A DNA stretch of 64,000 bases from VXYK01 sp965214565 (GCA_965214565.1 OZ243951.1:1-64000), one strand, 5' to 3'; positions 20,801-26,915 are shown, counted from the first letter of the stretch. The notes: generated from the letters alone by a model not told the origin. Numbers and translations are program-made.

Positions 20801-23524
20801 GGCTTGCGCGTCGGCCTGCGCTGCGGTGACGCCTCCGCCGAGGTTCGTTTGGGGGTTGAGATGTCTCTGCGGGGAGAACACTTTGCCGTCGTCGGTATAG
20901 TTGCGCACCGACTGGAGACCGCGGGGGAAGCTGATGTGGAACTCCTCGTCGGAGACGTCGCCGTCGTCGAAACCGTCTCGGGTTTTCAGCACGATCGTCG
21001 CGGTCTGGGCGCCGGCGCCAGCGAACTCCAGCCAGCGGAACCCGACATGCGCGGGCGTGTACCGGTTCACCGCCTCCACCGACACGCCCGTGCCGACAGC
21101 GGCCATCTCGAAATCGTTGTGATGGACCGGCCACGCCACGTTCGCGCTGTAACGCGGCCCACGAACCGAGCTGACCACATCGCACGCCACGTAATCCGCC
21201 CACCGCTCCAGCGACTCATCGCTCCAGTCTTGGAGGTTCAGGTCGCATTTCACATCAGGGTTCTGGCGATGCCCGGTCGCCTCCAGATACAACGGCACCC
21301 GCACCCACTCGTTCGCTGTGAGGGCGCGACCCAAGCTGATCGTCAGAGAACGGTCCACCCGAGTGGCGTCCCCCTCCACCATCACCTCAGAAATCTGGGT
21401 GCCCGAGGGGCTGGTACGCACCCCTGTCCCGGCCATCGACACCTCGGTCGGGTCGTCGTCCACCAGCGTTAGGGGGTGGCTCACGTCGCCGATGCTGGCG
21501 TAGTTGCCGGCGCCGGTGACGGCGTGCGTGATCGTCAGCCCGATATCAGCCGCATCAGCATCGTTGTCCTCCGCCGACACCGTCACCGTCTGCGGCATGG
21601 GCCAATTCGACGGTGTGAACGTCAAAGAGGCGCCCGTCGTGATCGTCGCTTTGGTGGTGTCGCTGCTCGACACCGCCACGGTCACATTCGAGGTCGGCGC
21701 CGCGGAAAGCCGCACCTCATAGGAGTAGTCGCCGCCTACGGTGACGACCTTCTCCTCGATGTCGTATAACACGATACTGCCTTGCGTCCTCTCGACCACC
21801 GGCACGTTCTCGACGATGTCTCCCTCCAAAAGCCGACCCCCGCCGTTGTCGATGACCGCGAGGCCTGCCTCCGCCTCGTTGAGCGTGATGCGATACAAGC
21901 GCTCAGCGAGACGCACCGGCCCACAACCATCGCCAGAGCACACACCACCCGCCAAGTTCGTTGTGATGTGGTTCCCCTTCCACGGATCCGACGTCGGATA
22001 AGTCCTGACCACCAGATTGTTGGTCGCGGTGTCACCGTCGTCAGTAGCCGCGGTCACCACCACCGTCGCCTCAGCCGCGGACGGTCCCGTGAACCTCAAC
22101 TCGCCCGTCGCGCCATCGGCCGAATCCGCATACGCCACGCCTTGCGGGCTGCCGTCGAGCGACAGCGAGAAATGCGTGCCCAGCGTCGCGCCCTGAAACG
22201 CGAGCGGCACCGTCAGCATCTCCCCCGCTGCCAGCCCACGACCCAACGTCACCCGGAACTTCGCGGTGTCCGTGCTGCTGCCCTCGGTCGCGACCTGGTC
22301 CGTCGTCGCGGCGTGATGCAACTCGATCTCGGTCACCTCGTCGTCGCCGGTCACCGTCAACGGCACATCCGGCAACACGATGCCCGTGTATTCCGTCGGC
22401 ACGGTGCTCGTGTTCGGGCACTTCACCGTCTGGGGTCCCAAGCCGACATCGATGCGGCAGTTGGTCGTGTCGTAGTAGTCCTCGTCGTACTGATAGACCG
22501 TGAACACAAGATTGCCCGACAGCTCCCCGCCAGGAGTGTCCACCGCATTGTTGAACGCCGCAATTGACACCTCGAACTCCGACACCCACTCATCTTGCTC
22601 AACCGTGCCGCTTCCGTCGACGTCGAGTCCGGTGCCGTCGGGGATGTTGACTCCGTCCAGGTTGATCGAGAACGCGTGACGAGGCGTCGTGGGACCCGCC
22701 CCCGCGTGCTGGGCGAAACCGCCCCTGATGTTCGCGATCGGCGTTTCAGTCCCCAGCTTGCCCATCGTCGTCGTATCAACGAGGCCCACCACCACGATGC
22801 TCTGAGTCGGACGGCTCTCATAGGGAATGGTGACCGTGATGGTGTCGGACACGTCGCGGTTGTCGTTGTTGGTGAGCCGCTCCATCATCGTCGTCGAGCC
22901 ACCGCTCACAGTGATCGACGCCCCCGTCCCGGTCAGCGTCGTGTCCGACACATCGGTGATCGTCACCGTCCAATCACCCAAAACCGTGCCGCCCTCACAA
23001 TCAGCGGTCGTACACAGCTGTACCCCGAACGTCTCATCATCAGAATCGCCGTCGGAATGGGCCTCCACCTCGAAACGCAGACGCTCGCGCAAAGAGTTCA
23101 CAGACGCCCGGCGCCCCTCACCCGCCGCGACCTCAACCAGACCATCGCGACGCCAATGAACCTTGAACGTGATATCCGACGGTTCGGCCGTGTACCCCGT
23201 CAAAGGCTTGAAAAACACGTAATACGCCGGACGATCCGGCAAATTCGAAATCTCGAACTGGCGAGTCTGACCCTCCTCGATCACCGTGCGATGCAAAAAC
23301 GCCCGGCTATACGCCGACACGCCCGACGAGCCCGCCGACTGCGCCGCAGCCTCAGAAACCCCCAGACCCGCACCCGACAACACCGGAACCGGTGCCACCA
23401 CCAACAACGACGCCAACAGCGCCACCGCCAAGCCGCACACCAACCCCCGACGGCCAACCCGCGACCGAACGAGAAAGGCTAAGCCCCCCCCCCCCCCCCG
23501 CAGGAGAAGACCCAAACACACCAC
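8864..23524 (-). CDS. Giant secreted repetitive protein with Calx-beta-like domains
   Basis: One uninterrupted frame of 4,886 codons, probably an extracellular adhesin or matrix protein; function unproven. A basic, glycine-containing N-region leads to a hydrophobic core (LVCGLAVALLASLLVVAPV, about 32-52) and a likely cleavage site near SEAAAQSAG. The body is a string of beta-sandwich repeats, many Calx-beta-like (VTEG...DDSTDE...DND), with four copies of a 205-aa module, a cysteine-containing region (about 4062-4226), an FN3-like domain (about 4232-4345), a short helical module (about 4349-4427), three near-identical 105-aa repeats and a final Calx-beta domain ending TGTIKDND. No LPxTG motif or C-terminal membrane anchor is seen. 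In the printed sequence only GTG codons (23524 or its neighbour) open the frame. The better start, ATG 23567, is in frame only if the poly-G tract is 15 or 18 long, giving 4,900 or 4,901 aa. Confidence 0.85.
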   Translation of the reverse strand: MVCLGLLLRGGGGGLAFLVRSRVGRRGLVCGLAVALLASLLVVAPVPVLSGAGLGVSEAAAQSAGSSGVSAYSRAFLHRTVIEEGQTRQFEISNLPDRPAYYVFFKPLTGYTAEPSDITFKVHWRRDGLVEVAAGEGRRASVNSLRERLRFEVEAHSDGDSDDETFGVQLCTTADCEGGTVLGDWTVTITDVSDTTLTGTGASITVSGGSTTMMERLTNNDNRDVSDTITVTIPYESRPTQSIVVVGLVDTTTMGKLGTETPIANIRGGFAQHAGAGPTTPRHAFSINLDGVNIPDGTGLDVDGSGTVEQDEWVSEFEVSIAAFNNAVDTPGGELSGNLVFTVYQYDEDYYDTTNCRIDVGLGPQTVKCPNTSTVPTEYTGIVLPDVPLTVTGDDEVTEIELHHAATTDQVATEGSSTDTAKFRVTLGRGLAAGEMLTVPLAFQGATLGTHFSLSLDGSPQGVAYADSADGATGELRFTGPSAAEATVVVTAATDDGDTATNNLVVRTYPTSDPWKGNHITTNLAGGVCSGDGCGPVRLAERLYRITLNEAEAGLAVIDNGGGRLLEGDIVENVPVVERTQGSIVLYDIEEKVVTVGGDYSYEVRLSAAPTSNVTVAVSSSDTTKATITTGASLTFTPSNWPMPQTVTVSAEDNDADAADIGLTITHAVTGAGNYASIGDVSHPLTLVDDDPTEVSMAGTGVRTSPSGTQISEVMVEGDATRVDRSLTISLGRALTANEWVRVPLYLEATGHRQNPDVKCDLNLQDWSDESLERWADYVACDVVSSVRGPRYSANVAWPVHHNDFEMAAVGTGVSVEAVNRYTPAHVGFRWLEFAGAGAQTATIVLKTRDGFDDGDVSDEEFHISFPRGLQSVRNYTDDGKVFSPQRHLNPQTNLGGGVTAAQADAQAWYGIADDDAAPPSTGETVEVPLDWPLLPSGVGVGDTFRLLYVTNGETAATSRQGSVYDDFVRAEITGAQLKGGGVPELVPHAESFFGLVTTLGDGGGTGTYGARDRAQFNMYRIDEGVQPNDPIYWVGGDKVADNASPDFIDGTWDSESPRHADGTAATVDTDGYWTGGTEEGHRTNHAFCSGGTGGHNRGQVGEPNVHVGKLDGNDSSRFSPLGPIRARTPACTDAEPATEMRPLYALSTSVFEVVGGAVEITPRSRAAEGSAVSFTVTMSEAAPTGGITVPYTFAHGLGIATDPAHIVADASDFADTAGSVTIAQGATTATIAVATTDDSTYEGDHYFRVTLGTPTGTDAPGLAAGKSTGIGIITDKADLPNVAFASATAVAAEDAGTIGVTVTKTGTTAVPLSIYWTTADGTAAHPTDYTAQSGYLEFATGDTTKTLTIDLVDDGTAESTETFKVQLDGTLAVDARAGSTAETTITLTDDDDGTAGVTLSGSAVTLTELHATDAEMSYTVVLDSDPGANVVVTVSSGDATAVAVDTDSDMAGDQSMLTFTHGNTGNWSSAQTVTLRAVNDGDSAAETVTVSHAAEVSDAGNPYHQIPINSVTATTVDAGHKIVVVPVAVSVNEGDTAEYGIRLASNPGGAVTLHVTAVNSSGSLTVSPVTVSFNAGNWMSAQTVTINGGSGGAGGVTHSVSSSAGTASSRYPVNMVGPQVDVTVVPSAALVFDVGEGVAVSEESGHTDTYEVKLNKAPSADVTVAITAAVGAAVNPASLTFTTTNWDTGQEVTVSGVDDNTINTGGARMVTISHSTSSSDNDFNALSGNVTVRVADTDTTPTLGVTPAQVQSSAFASGGTVTLTLTPEHVTFFGVGDGDGLGPEGGDRGAGNLRSGGSLTASGLALLTFTGAPTGLTVNSAELGAAMSDVHGQPKHRSLEVVLSYSGSAITADDPVTLNVGRRLLRRSLSATKAVPYGASLSADFTIKAPGPVTVSMAGSDGDANGNAVEGASGATGYRTITLTLGRVLTGSESVTVPLTVTGATVGASNDYTFGLSGSNTGVSLNTSGTNSAQNPAVVFASGAQTATLRLMPVDNNVRTQPYVIVDYGTGSRAPSASGAALGAVSGDPVGVVLVDDETGDFEVAADWPLLPSGLSGGDEFRLMFITSQTRTAESTDIDVYNEWAQGVVAAGGHAGLKPYAGLVRVMGSTTTVDARVNAGMHTGSAWADGSANASSSGVKVYWLAEPSSDKVADNYFDFFDGSWDGGADQSGADTVESGAARTVTAGFWTGSHIHDGRKDPNMTRRLGATMPSVARVSLGNPLSDTSAMSDDSLPMLAMSPVFKVEAAATPELTFASAAYSAAEDGGSVDVTVNASSAPSSALTVNLDSQAETATEASDYTAPPTTFTFPAAMTSHTFSVNITDDSTVEGDETFTMTLASGTGYTVGMPATTTVTITDDDTPPVAVTMSASDGDSDGNAVEGGPGTTGYRTITLTLGRALTGSEQVTVPLTVVGATVATDYTFALQPSTQTGVSLNTSGSNSAQNPAVVFAAGAQTATLRLMPVNNSDRTQPYVIVDYGTPSGSGGVTLDTPTGGPIGVVLVDDETGDIVLPPGTAFRPAVLNNAEYRLMFMTSEGGLATSTDIADYDHFVRAAAVANGGDDLLPYVGFFRAFVSTATVDGRNHVGIWDTSANGGSGGFADGTTRARDSGTVLYWLGTGGEQVSSSYWRLCNQAWTGRWSSADATRLRHEDGSVGDGAKVWTGMNNNCTTSSNPLGTATPAYGPGARVGSGSASQSLSSGTEAAASENRFYAVSEIVKTVASADMPEVAFTRGNSSANEGETVRLTLMASPAPTADLTLTYIVEEGGGATAGQDFTAGEASVMIPAGQTSVAFDVATREDGVFEDSESFRVGLVASPDYLRARGVTIVTIIDDDAVEIGFEQPEYWVLEDSGTFDVNLTLNQQTEQQIDLTLAFGGTATDGSDYTAPSTSVTIPSGNASGTHTISIPIIADSMQEADETIVVRIASSETPRATAATPDRTTLYIADQDRTAPGLVVPSTVEVDEGGTAAYRLRLATEPSGTVTVTVTVSGQTSATLTLDADDSTNGDQASVQFDASNWYIGRKVTVRGVHDTDLTDDSVTLSHSSSGADYGSVTGSVAATVDDEDVTLSITPGAAVTEGTAAEFTVTASTAPDRNLTVNVGIADASGADFVAAGQQGNRTRTLPAGQSSATFTVPTVEDFIVETSGPITITLQNSDNYRIDSSAASAEVRVNDNDASAVAVAMLGSDGDADGNAVEGAGNSTGYRTITLRLDGPLSGSETLTVPLTVTGAAVTADYTFGLAPTTQTGVALDTSGPHSAQNPAVVFTAGATTATLRLTPVDNDVRTQPYVIVDFGSGATASGGINVGEQTGGPINVVLVDDDTGDIEVAADWALAPSGLSAGDEFRLIFITSQRRTAVSTDIDAYNDWAQLVVAEHGHAALLPYSGLVSVIASTATVDARENTAMWDPALNSNAGGYTDRSTSDSDSGTKIYWLAAPSTDKVADNYFDFYDASWDTGTNNRSHATNEAATAQMSIYWTGSSDAGVEVSGHTLGDSNPRFGSMDTLGNTPLDHTANTVNTTELRMLAMSPVFKIDPSATGPEVSVRLMTGEGENRNDDDEVEKSEADATVSFPLTLDAQPATALTVCVRVEESGDTDRVAAADEGIKTVSFQAGVQTGSIDVAWTDTAADDLDSVITVTAVPSSTAGCSSTDSYTVSGTNGSDKVRITDDEATEVTLTASDTAMSEQDASDTATLTVSLGRPLISGESVVATITLASGTGARLPGHATPDFAVTASGTGVALANATSTTARVTFTGSDSNTVQTATVTLTPIATAAGDDGDTSDEEITATLNVVTGTGSGTVVTGGGAMVVSASSEVDLTIDDDDASACSAQSTVLSVSSLRITENGGKTTYCVRLTTAPSGGSTTVTIGTAAGRAVFDPSTFTVIESVGSGAATISPATLTFTASNYTEPQQVTVTAVDEPSDNRNRRFNLTQTASGGGYSSSSLGTVSVLVTDAPELEVFEYRRTYDEAAYNAHKRANRGWGIFRPNTLTSTPGLGPAPDITPGEVLDYFVRLSSQPASDVTVTINVTQIAGYDPLTFTGISFTRNGTPQQSLTFTFHDGEPTAAGCWDGGYGGDRHTQTRISWKCYRVIWVHNTRSLHVEGTQCADVVHSGTGGGFRRATVDKMRAFSLGEVFRHYPKEFEIGQYRDLDSTKFYRLVYFSKQTPGGPYTWHMREWGNPNAPVVTADTLNLQTHYVSSGRFHWPSDCPFLRRQYTNQHTPQNSPSRDVPQPAEAPPEPAAVVANLTLATGGGTSVDVSWDAVADADKYLVAYSAEAADGTAQSAGVFDGIATTSHTLDHGIAGPVTVTVTVTPGYDTDSGTAVYLDSLAATTTVDLSGEDETSSDPPAVPPECVPDDTLKLARRYYDLNKHRAPGYGKNWRRVLIAFGDIADTQLKPFTAAEASQSETRWSGWRPFREALECIEQAQTAKPAPPPVEPEISITAGTDVTEGGDATYTITAAPAPTADLDVTIEITQTGAFTSTGTQTVTIPTTGSYTLTVATTDDSVDEPDGTVAAAINIGSGYTVSSTQGAATVAVSDDDVPEIVITAGADVTEGEDATFTITADPAPHTALSVAVKITQTGAFTSTGTQTVTIPTSGTYTLTVATGDDSTDEPDGTVTATINTGAGYTVSSTQNTATVAVADNDVPEISITASADVTEGDDATFTITADPAPSAALDVTVKITQSGDFASTGTQTVTIPTSGTYTLIIATNDDSTDEPDGTVTATINSGNGYTVSSNNGAATVTISDDDDPPAADTTDTSDGDTSNGAPAQSGPITLTVADASASEGDPQGLRFVATLSRASDQEIKLGYGAFDITAKYNQDFTIPYRTFTINPGETQVEIVVPIIDDNTVEGDETIRMYAYESTFTTIFNFTYATGTIKDND
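9267..10211 (-). repeat. Three tandem 315-bp repeats in the giant gene
   Basis: Three consecutive 105-codon units, each shaped PEI-ITA-DVTEG-DATFTITA ... DDS-DEPDGTV ... GYTVSS ... D-DV, encode Calx-beta-like domains. Identical DNA segments such as GGGGATGGTGACGGTCTGGG recur at a 315-bp spacing (about 9416, 9731, 10046). High DNA identity suggests recent duplication or ongoing homogenisation. Confidence 0.88.
10245..10480 (-). other. Short helical module in the giant protein
   Basis: Residues about 4349-4427 (LARRYYDLNKHRAPGYGKNW, RRVLIAFGD, FTAAEASQSE, WRPFREALECIE) break the beta-rich pattern with a predicted helical segment. Similar short modules with the pattern W-RVL-AFG ... MTAAEA ... 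W-P---AL--LE occur in large secreted proteins of other environmental bacteria; that is from memory, not a search. It lies between the FN3-like domain and the 315-bp repeats. Confidence 0.5.
12925..13550 (-). repeat. Giant-protein module, copy d
   Basis: About 205 codons (residues ~3325-3534) beginning ADWALAPSGLSAGDEFRL, with conserved STATVDAR, KIYWLA, KVADNYFDF and closing MLAMSPVFKID. It follows a beta-block (13550-13980) starting GSDGDADGNAVEG. It is closest to copy b. I do not recognise the fold. Confidence 0.75.
15360..16010 (-). repeat. Giant-protein module, copy c
   Basis: About 217 codons (residues ~2505-2722) with EYRLMFMTSEGGLATSTDIA, STATVDGRN, VLYWLG and a closing FYAVSEIVK. This copy contains extra cysteines (WRLCNQAW, NNNCTTSS) and is the most divergent. 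It is preceded by the same DGDSDGNAVEGG beta-block (16010-16430). Confidence 0.72.
16785..17400 (-). repeat. Giant-protein module, copy b
   Basis: About 205 codons (residues ~2042-2247) beginning ADWPLLPSGLSGGDEFRLMF, with TTTVDAR, VYWLAEPSSDKVADNYFDF and closing MLAMSPVFKVE. It is preceded by the GSDGDANGNAVEGASG beta-block (17400-17840) and followed by a clear Calx-beta-like domain. Confidence 0.75.
20060..20745 (-). repeat. Giant-protein module, copy a
   Basis: About 228 codons (residues ~927-1155) beginning LDWPLLPSGVGVGDTFRLLY, with IYWVGGDKVADN, DGYWTGG and closing LYALSTSVFEV. It is the N-terminal-most copy, longer than the others, with two cysteines (HAFCSGG, PACTDAE). A C8 run lies inside it at 20511-20518. 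Confidence 0.7.
23484..23499 (-). repeat. Poly-G tract (G16 on the coding strand), candidate phase-variation switch
   Basis: Sixteen consecutive C on the plus strand, read as G16 in the giant gene, between the SD-preceded ATG 23567 and the signal-peptide core. With G16, ATG 23567 runs into a different frame and stops after 71 codons. With G15 or G18 it joins the giant frame exactly: 14,703 or 14,706 nt to the stop, both divisible by 3. Such tracts mutate by slipped-strand mispairing and switch surface proteins in other bacteria. Homopolymer miscalls are the main alternative. Confidence 0.85.
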
Positions 23525-23564
23525 GACAAGCGGAGAAGCTCACACGACCACTCAAACGGCTCAA

Positions 23565-23614
23565 CATCCCAAACTCCTCAACTCCACAGAACCTGCAACG
23601 AACGAAGCATTGTA
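23565..23614 (-). promoter_or_regulatory. Promoter -10, ribosome site and ATG of the giant gene
   Basis: On the minus strand, TACAAT (23609-23614) is followed after about 30 nt by GAGGAG (23574-23579), then 6 nt (TTTGGG), then ATG (23565-23567). This is the best translation start near the giant gene; the in-frame GTG at 23524 has no purine-rich site before it. No clear -35 is found. The rest of the 131-bp gap to lepA shows nothing I recognise. Confidence 0.6.
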
Positions 23615-23698
23615 ACAGCCCGGCAATTCAACGCGACCAGCGGTCCGTACCGCCCGCGACGCAACACGAAGCGACGCAGCCACGACTGCACTCGGCCC

Positions 23699-25483
23699 TC
23701 AATCGTGAAGCTGCAAAGCTGAAATGAACGCTTCTTGGGGGATGTCGACCCGACCAATCGACTTCATCCGCTTCTTGCCACGCTTCTGCTTTGCCAGCAG
23801 CTTGTTCTTGCGCGTGACGTCACCGCCGTAGAGCTTGGCGGTGACGTCCTTGCGAAACGCCCGCACCGTGCAGCGGGCGATGATCTTCCCACCGATCGCC
23901 GCCTGGATCGGCACCTCGAACTGCTGGCGCGGGATCAACTCCTTGAGCTTCTCCGCCATCTTCTTGCCGTAACTGTAGGCGTTGTCTCTGTGGACGATGG
24001 TGCTGAACGCGTCGACAGCCTCCCCGTGCAGCAGCACGTCCACACGCACGAGGCTGTTGACCACGTAACCGTCCGGTTCGTAGTCGAGGCTGGCATAACC
24101 CTGCGTGCGGCTCTTGAGCTGGTCGAAAAAGTCGATGACGACCTCCCCGAGCGGCAGCCGGTAGATGATCTCAACACGTTCGGGCGACAAGTACTCCATC
24201 TTCACCATCTCGCCGCGACGACCCTGGCACAAGTCCATGACCGCCCCCGTGTAGTGCGACGGTGTCAACACGCTCACCTTCAGGTACGGCTCGGCGATGG
24301 AACTGATCTCACCGGCCGGCGGAAGATCCGACGGGTTCGACACGACAACGCTGCTGTTGTCGCTGCGGGTGACGCGGTACTCCACGGACGGCGCGGTCGA
24401 GATCAGCGACAGGCTGAACTCCCGCTCGAGGCGTTCACGCACGATCTCCATGTGAAGCAGGCCCAGGAAGCCGCAACGGAACCCGAATCCCAGAGCGCCC
24501 GACGTCTCAGGCTCGTAGGTGAAGCTCGAATCGTTGAGGCGCAGCTTCTCAAGCGCCTCCCGAAGGTCGGTGAACTCGTCGCCCTCGATCGGATACAACC
24601 CGGAGAAGACCATCGGCTTGGGTTCCGCATAACCGTCTAGGGGCTCAGCAGCCGGGTTCTTGTCGGTGGTCACAGTCTCGCCCGAGCGGGCCTCGCCGAC
24701 GTCCTTGATCCCCGCTATCAGATAACCGGTCTCTCCGGGACCGAGTTCATCTACCGGTTGATTGTCTGGAGTGCGCACGCCGATCTCGTCGGGATCATGG
24801 GTTGTCCCCGCATGCATGAATCGCAGCTTCGACTTCGACGACATGACACCGTTGACCACACGGACCGACGACACGACGCCCCGGTACTGATCGAAGTGAG
24901 AGTCGAAGATCAGGGCCTGCAACGGGTCGGCCGCGCTGCCCCGGGGGCAGGGTGTGGTCGCCACCACCGCGTCCAGAAGCTCCACCACACCCTCACCGGT
25001 CTTCGCGGAGATGTGCAGGACGTCCTCTGCCGGTATGCCGAGCACCTGCTCGATCTCAGCCGCGTACTTGTCGGGCTCCGCAGCGGGGAGGTCGATCTTG
25101 TTGAGGCAGGCGACGATCTCCATCTCGTTCTCCATCGCCAGATAACAGTTCGCCAGGGTCTGGGCCTCGATCCCCTGTGCAGCGTCGACCACCAGGATCA
25201 CGCTCTCACACGCCGCCAGCGAACGGCTGACCTCGTAACCGAAATCAACATGTCCCGGCGTGTCGATGAGGTTGATGATGTGGTCGCCCCACTCGAGTCG
25301 GACCGACTGGAGCTTGATGGTTATCCCCCGCTCCCGCTCCAATTCCATGGAGTCGAGGTACTGGGCACGCATGTCCCGGAGGTCAACCGCGCCGGTTAGT
25401 TCCAACAGACGGTCGGCGAGTGTCGACTTGCCATGATCAATGTGGGCGATGATCGACGTGTTGCGTATGCGCTCAAGCTCCAT
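23699..25483 (-). CDS. lepA: Elongation factor 4 (LepA)
   Basis: LepA/EF4, a translational GTPase that acts on the ribosome under stress and in subunit maturation; 594 aa from ATG 25483. This start gives the family-typical MELERIRNTSIIAHIDHGKS; the longer frame upstream has no support. G1 (AHIDHGKST), G2/G3 (RERGITI, DTPGHVD) and G4 (NKIDLP) are visible, and the C-terminal domain ends with KLLAKQKRGKKRMKSIG. It is divergent from rpsT. Downstream, the usual hemW neighbour is missing and the giant gene follows. Confidence 0.96.
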   Translation of the reverse strand: MELERIRNTSIIAHIDHGKSTLADRLLELTGAVDLRDMRAQYLDSMELERERGITIKLQSVRLEWGDHIINLIDTPGHVDFGYEVSRSLAACESVILVVDAAQGIEAQTLANCYLAMENEMEIVACLNKIDLPAAEPDKYAAEIEQVLGIPAEDVLHISAKTGEGVVELLDAVVATTPCPRGSAADPLQALIFDSHFDQYRGVVSSVRVVNGVMSSKSKLRFMHAGTTHDPDEIGVRTPDNQPVDELGPGETGYLIAGIKDVGEARSGETVTTDKNPAAEPLDGYAEPKPMVFSGLYPIEGDEFTDLREALEKLRLNDSSFTYEPETSGALGFGFRCGFLGLLHMEIVRERLEREFSLSLISTAPSVEYRVTRSDNSSVVVSNPSDLPPAGEISSIAEPYLKVSVLTPSHYTGAVMDLCQGRRGEMVKMEYLSPERVEIIYRLPLGEVVIDFFDQLKSRTQGYASLDYEPDGYVVNSLVRVDVLLHGEAVDAFSTIVHRDNAYSYGKKMAEKLKELIPRQQFEVPIQAAIGGKIIARCTVRAFRKDVTAKLYGGDVTRKNKLLAKQKRGKKRMKSIGRVDIPQEAFISALQLHD

Positions 25484-25599
25484 CTGCCACGAAACGATAC
25501 CCGCCACAGTTCCAAACAGACCCGAACGACCGGTGGTGCGATCCGGTGAGCGGGGCCGATACGCTTGTCGGTCGTTCAACCGATCACCAGCAGGTAACC

Positions 25600-25866
25600 G
25601 TGGCCAATATCAAGTCGCAGATCAAGCGCAACCGACAGAATCTGAAACGCCATCAACGCAACCGGGGCGTACGTTCAGAGATCAACACCCGTACCCGGAC
25701 AGCGCTCGAAGCCATCGACAACGACACCCCAGACGCTGACGAGGCAGTGCGCCTCGCCGTCAAGCGCATCGACAAGGCCGCCCAGAAGGGCGTGCTCCAC
25801 AAGAACACCGCGGCACGCAACAAGCGCCGCCTAGTTCGCAGGCTCAACGCCCGGGACGAGGGCTGA
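25600..25866 (+). CDS. rpsT: 30S ribosomal protein S20
   Basis: Small-subunit protein bS20, 88 aa, binding 16S rRNA. The family N-terminus ANIKSQIKRNRQNLKRHQRN and the C-terminal KGVLHKNTAARNKRRL are both clear. GTG at 25600 was chosen because it places ANIKSQ directly after the start; the longer upstream frame is unsupported. It lies divergent from lepA and convergent with holA, the conserved lepA-rpsT-holA neighbourhood. Confidence 0.95.
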   Translation: MANIKSQIKRNRQNLKRHQRNRGVRSEINTRTRTALEAIDNDTPDADEAVRLAVKRIDKAAQKGVLHKNTAARNKRRLVRRLNARDEG

Positions 25867-25872
25867 CGACCG

Positions 25873-26910
25873 CTAACGGCGGCTGAGGTTGCTCAACCGG
25901 GCAACCAACACCTCCATCACCAACTCGGGAGGCCAGTCGACGGTGCCCCGAAGCTGCATGTCGGCGGTCGCCAACAAGTCGATGGCACGGGCCAGCCTCT
26001 CGGTCTTGAGCTTGCGGCTCTGCTGCATCGCCTTCTTCGCGGGGAACGTCGATCCCTTCATTCCCAGCAGTTTCGCGGCCTCGGTTTCGTCGCGGACGCC
26101 CGCGCCGTCGAGGCGCAACATGTTGGAGTAGCGCTTGTGGAGCATCGCCAGCAGACGGAACGCCGCATTGTTACGGTCGCTCTGGGTTCCCTCATAGGGG
26201 ATCAGCCGCGGCAGCAGCTTCAACGCGGCTGAGATGTTGCCGTTGTCGATGACGTCGTCGAGCGCCCACGGAACCGCTGAGCCGAGGTCGTCTCCGCCGT
26301 AGGTCGCCACGTCGTCAGCGGTCACCGTTGCGCCGGCGCCCACCGCTCCTTGCAGAGTTCGCAAGAGCCCGACGACGCGGCCCCGATCCTCGCCGATGAG
26401 CGTCTCCACCGCCGCTACCGCACCACGGTCGAACTCGAGGCCCGATTCCGCCAAGTAGTCCCGCAGCCAGAGCGCTGCGCCCTTGCCCCTCGGAACCGTC
26501 GTCTGTTGGACGGTCCCACCGGCAACCTCCACCGCCACCTTCAGCGCCTTGGGAAGCGAGGGCATCCTGTCGACTCTGGGGTCGACGCCGCGCTCCCACA
26601 CGATCACCAGATCGGTGGACTCGAGCGGTTCGCCGATCAGGTCGGTGACCGCGCCGAGCTGCTCCTTGCCTGCCCAGCGGCTGGCGTGCCGGCCCACCAC
26701 GACCCGCTTGTCGGTCAGGAAGGGCGGGGTTCGTGCAGCGTCGATCAGGCGCGCCGGTTCAAAGGTGTTGTCGTCGGTGCGGTATTCAGCTTCGGTGAGG
26801 ATCTCGAGCATCAGGGAGCGGTCACCGTCGCCCACCAACTCGTCGATTGCGGTGCTGACAGACTCTCCGACGAGCACCGGATCATCACCGACGATGAGTC
26901 GCAGAGCCAT
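25873..26910 (-). CDS. holA: DNA polymerase III delta subunit
   Basis: HolA, 345 aa, the clamp-loader subunit that opens the sliding clamp. The N-terminal segment (LRLIVGDDPVLVGESV) and the FTDKRVVV-like PPFLTDKRVVVGRH are typical, and the C-terminal helical region contains the LAMLHKRYSNMLRLDG stretch. It lies 6 nt after the folP2-like stop on the same strand and converges on rpsT. Confidence 0.9.
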   Translation of the reverse strand: MALRLIVGDDPVLVGESVSTAIDELVGDGDRSLMLEILTEAEYRTDDNTFEPARLIDAARTPPFLTDKRVVVGRHASRWAGKEQLGAVTDLIGEPLESTDLVIVWERGVDPRVDRMPSLPKALKVAVEVAGGTVQQTTVPRGKGAALWLRDYLAESGLEFDRGAVAAVETLIGEDRGRVVGLLRTLQGAVGAGATVTADDVATYGGDDLGSAVPWALDDVIDNGNISAALKLLPRLIPYEGTQSDRNNAAFRLLAMLHKRYSNMLRLDGAGVRDETEAAKLLGMKGSTFPAKKAMQQSRKLKTERLARAIDLLATADMQLRGTVDWPPELVMEVLVARLSNLSRR

Positions 26911-26915
26911 CGCGC

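Noticed and set aside
18215..21472. 1,085-codon plus-strand open frame opposite the giant gene
   Set aside because: The same antisense artefact: low-complexity Arg/Val/Asp-rich product, no motifs, no ribosome site.
23352..23567. Independent 71-aa protein starting at ATG 23567
   Set aside because: It shares start signals with the giant gene, and its sequence after the poly-G tract is low-complexity Gly/Val/Ser with no domain. It is better read as the out-of-frame product of the giant gene's true start.
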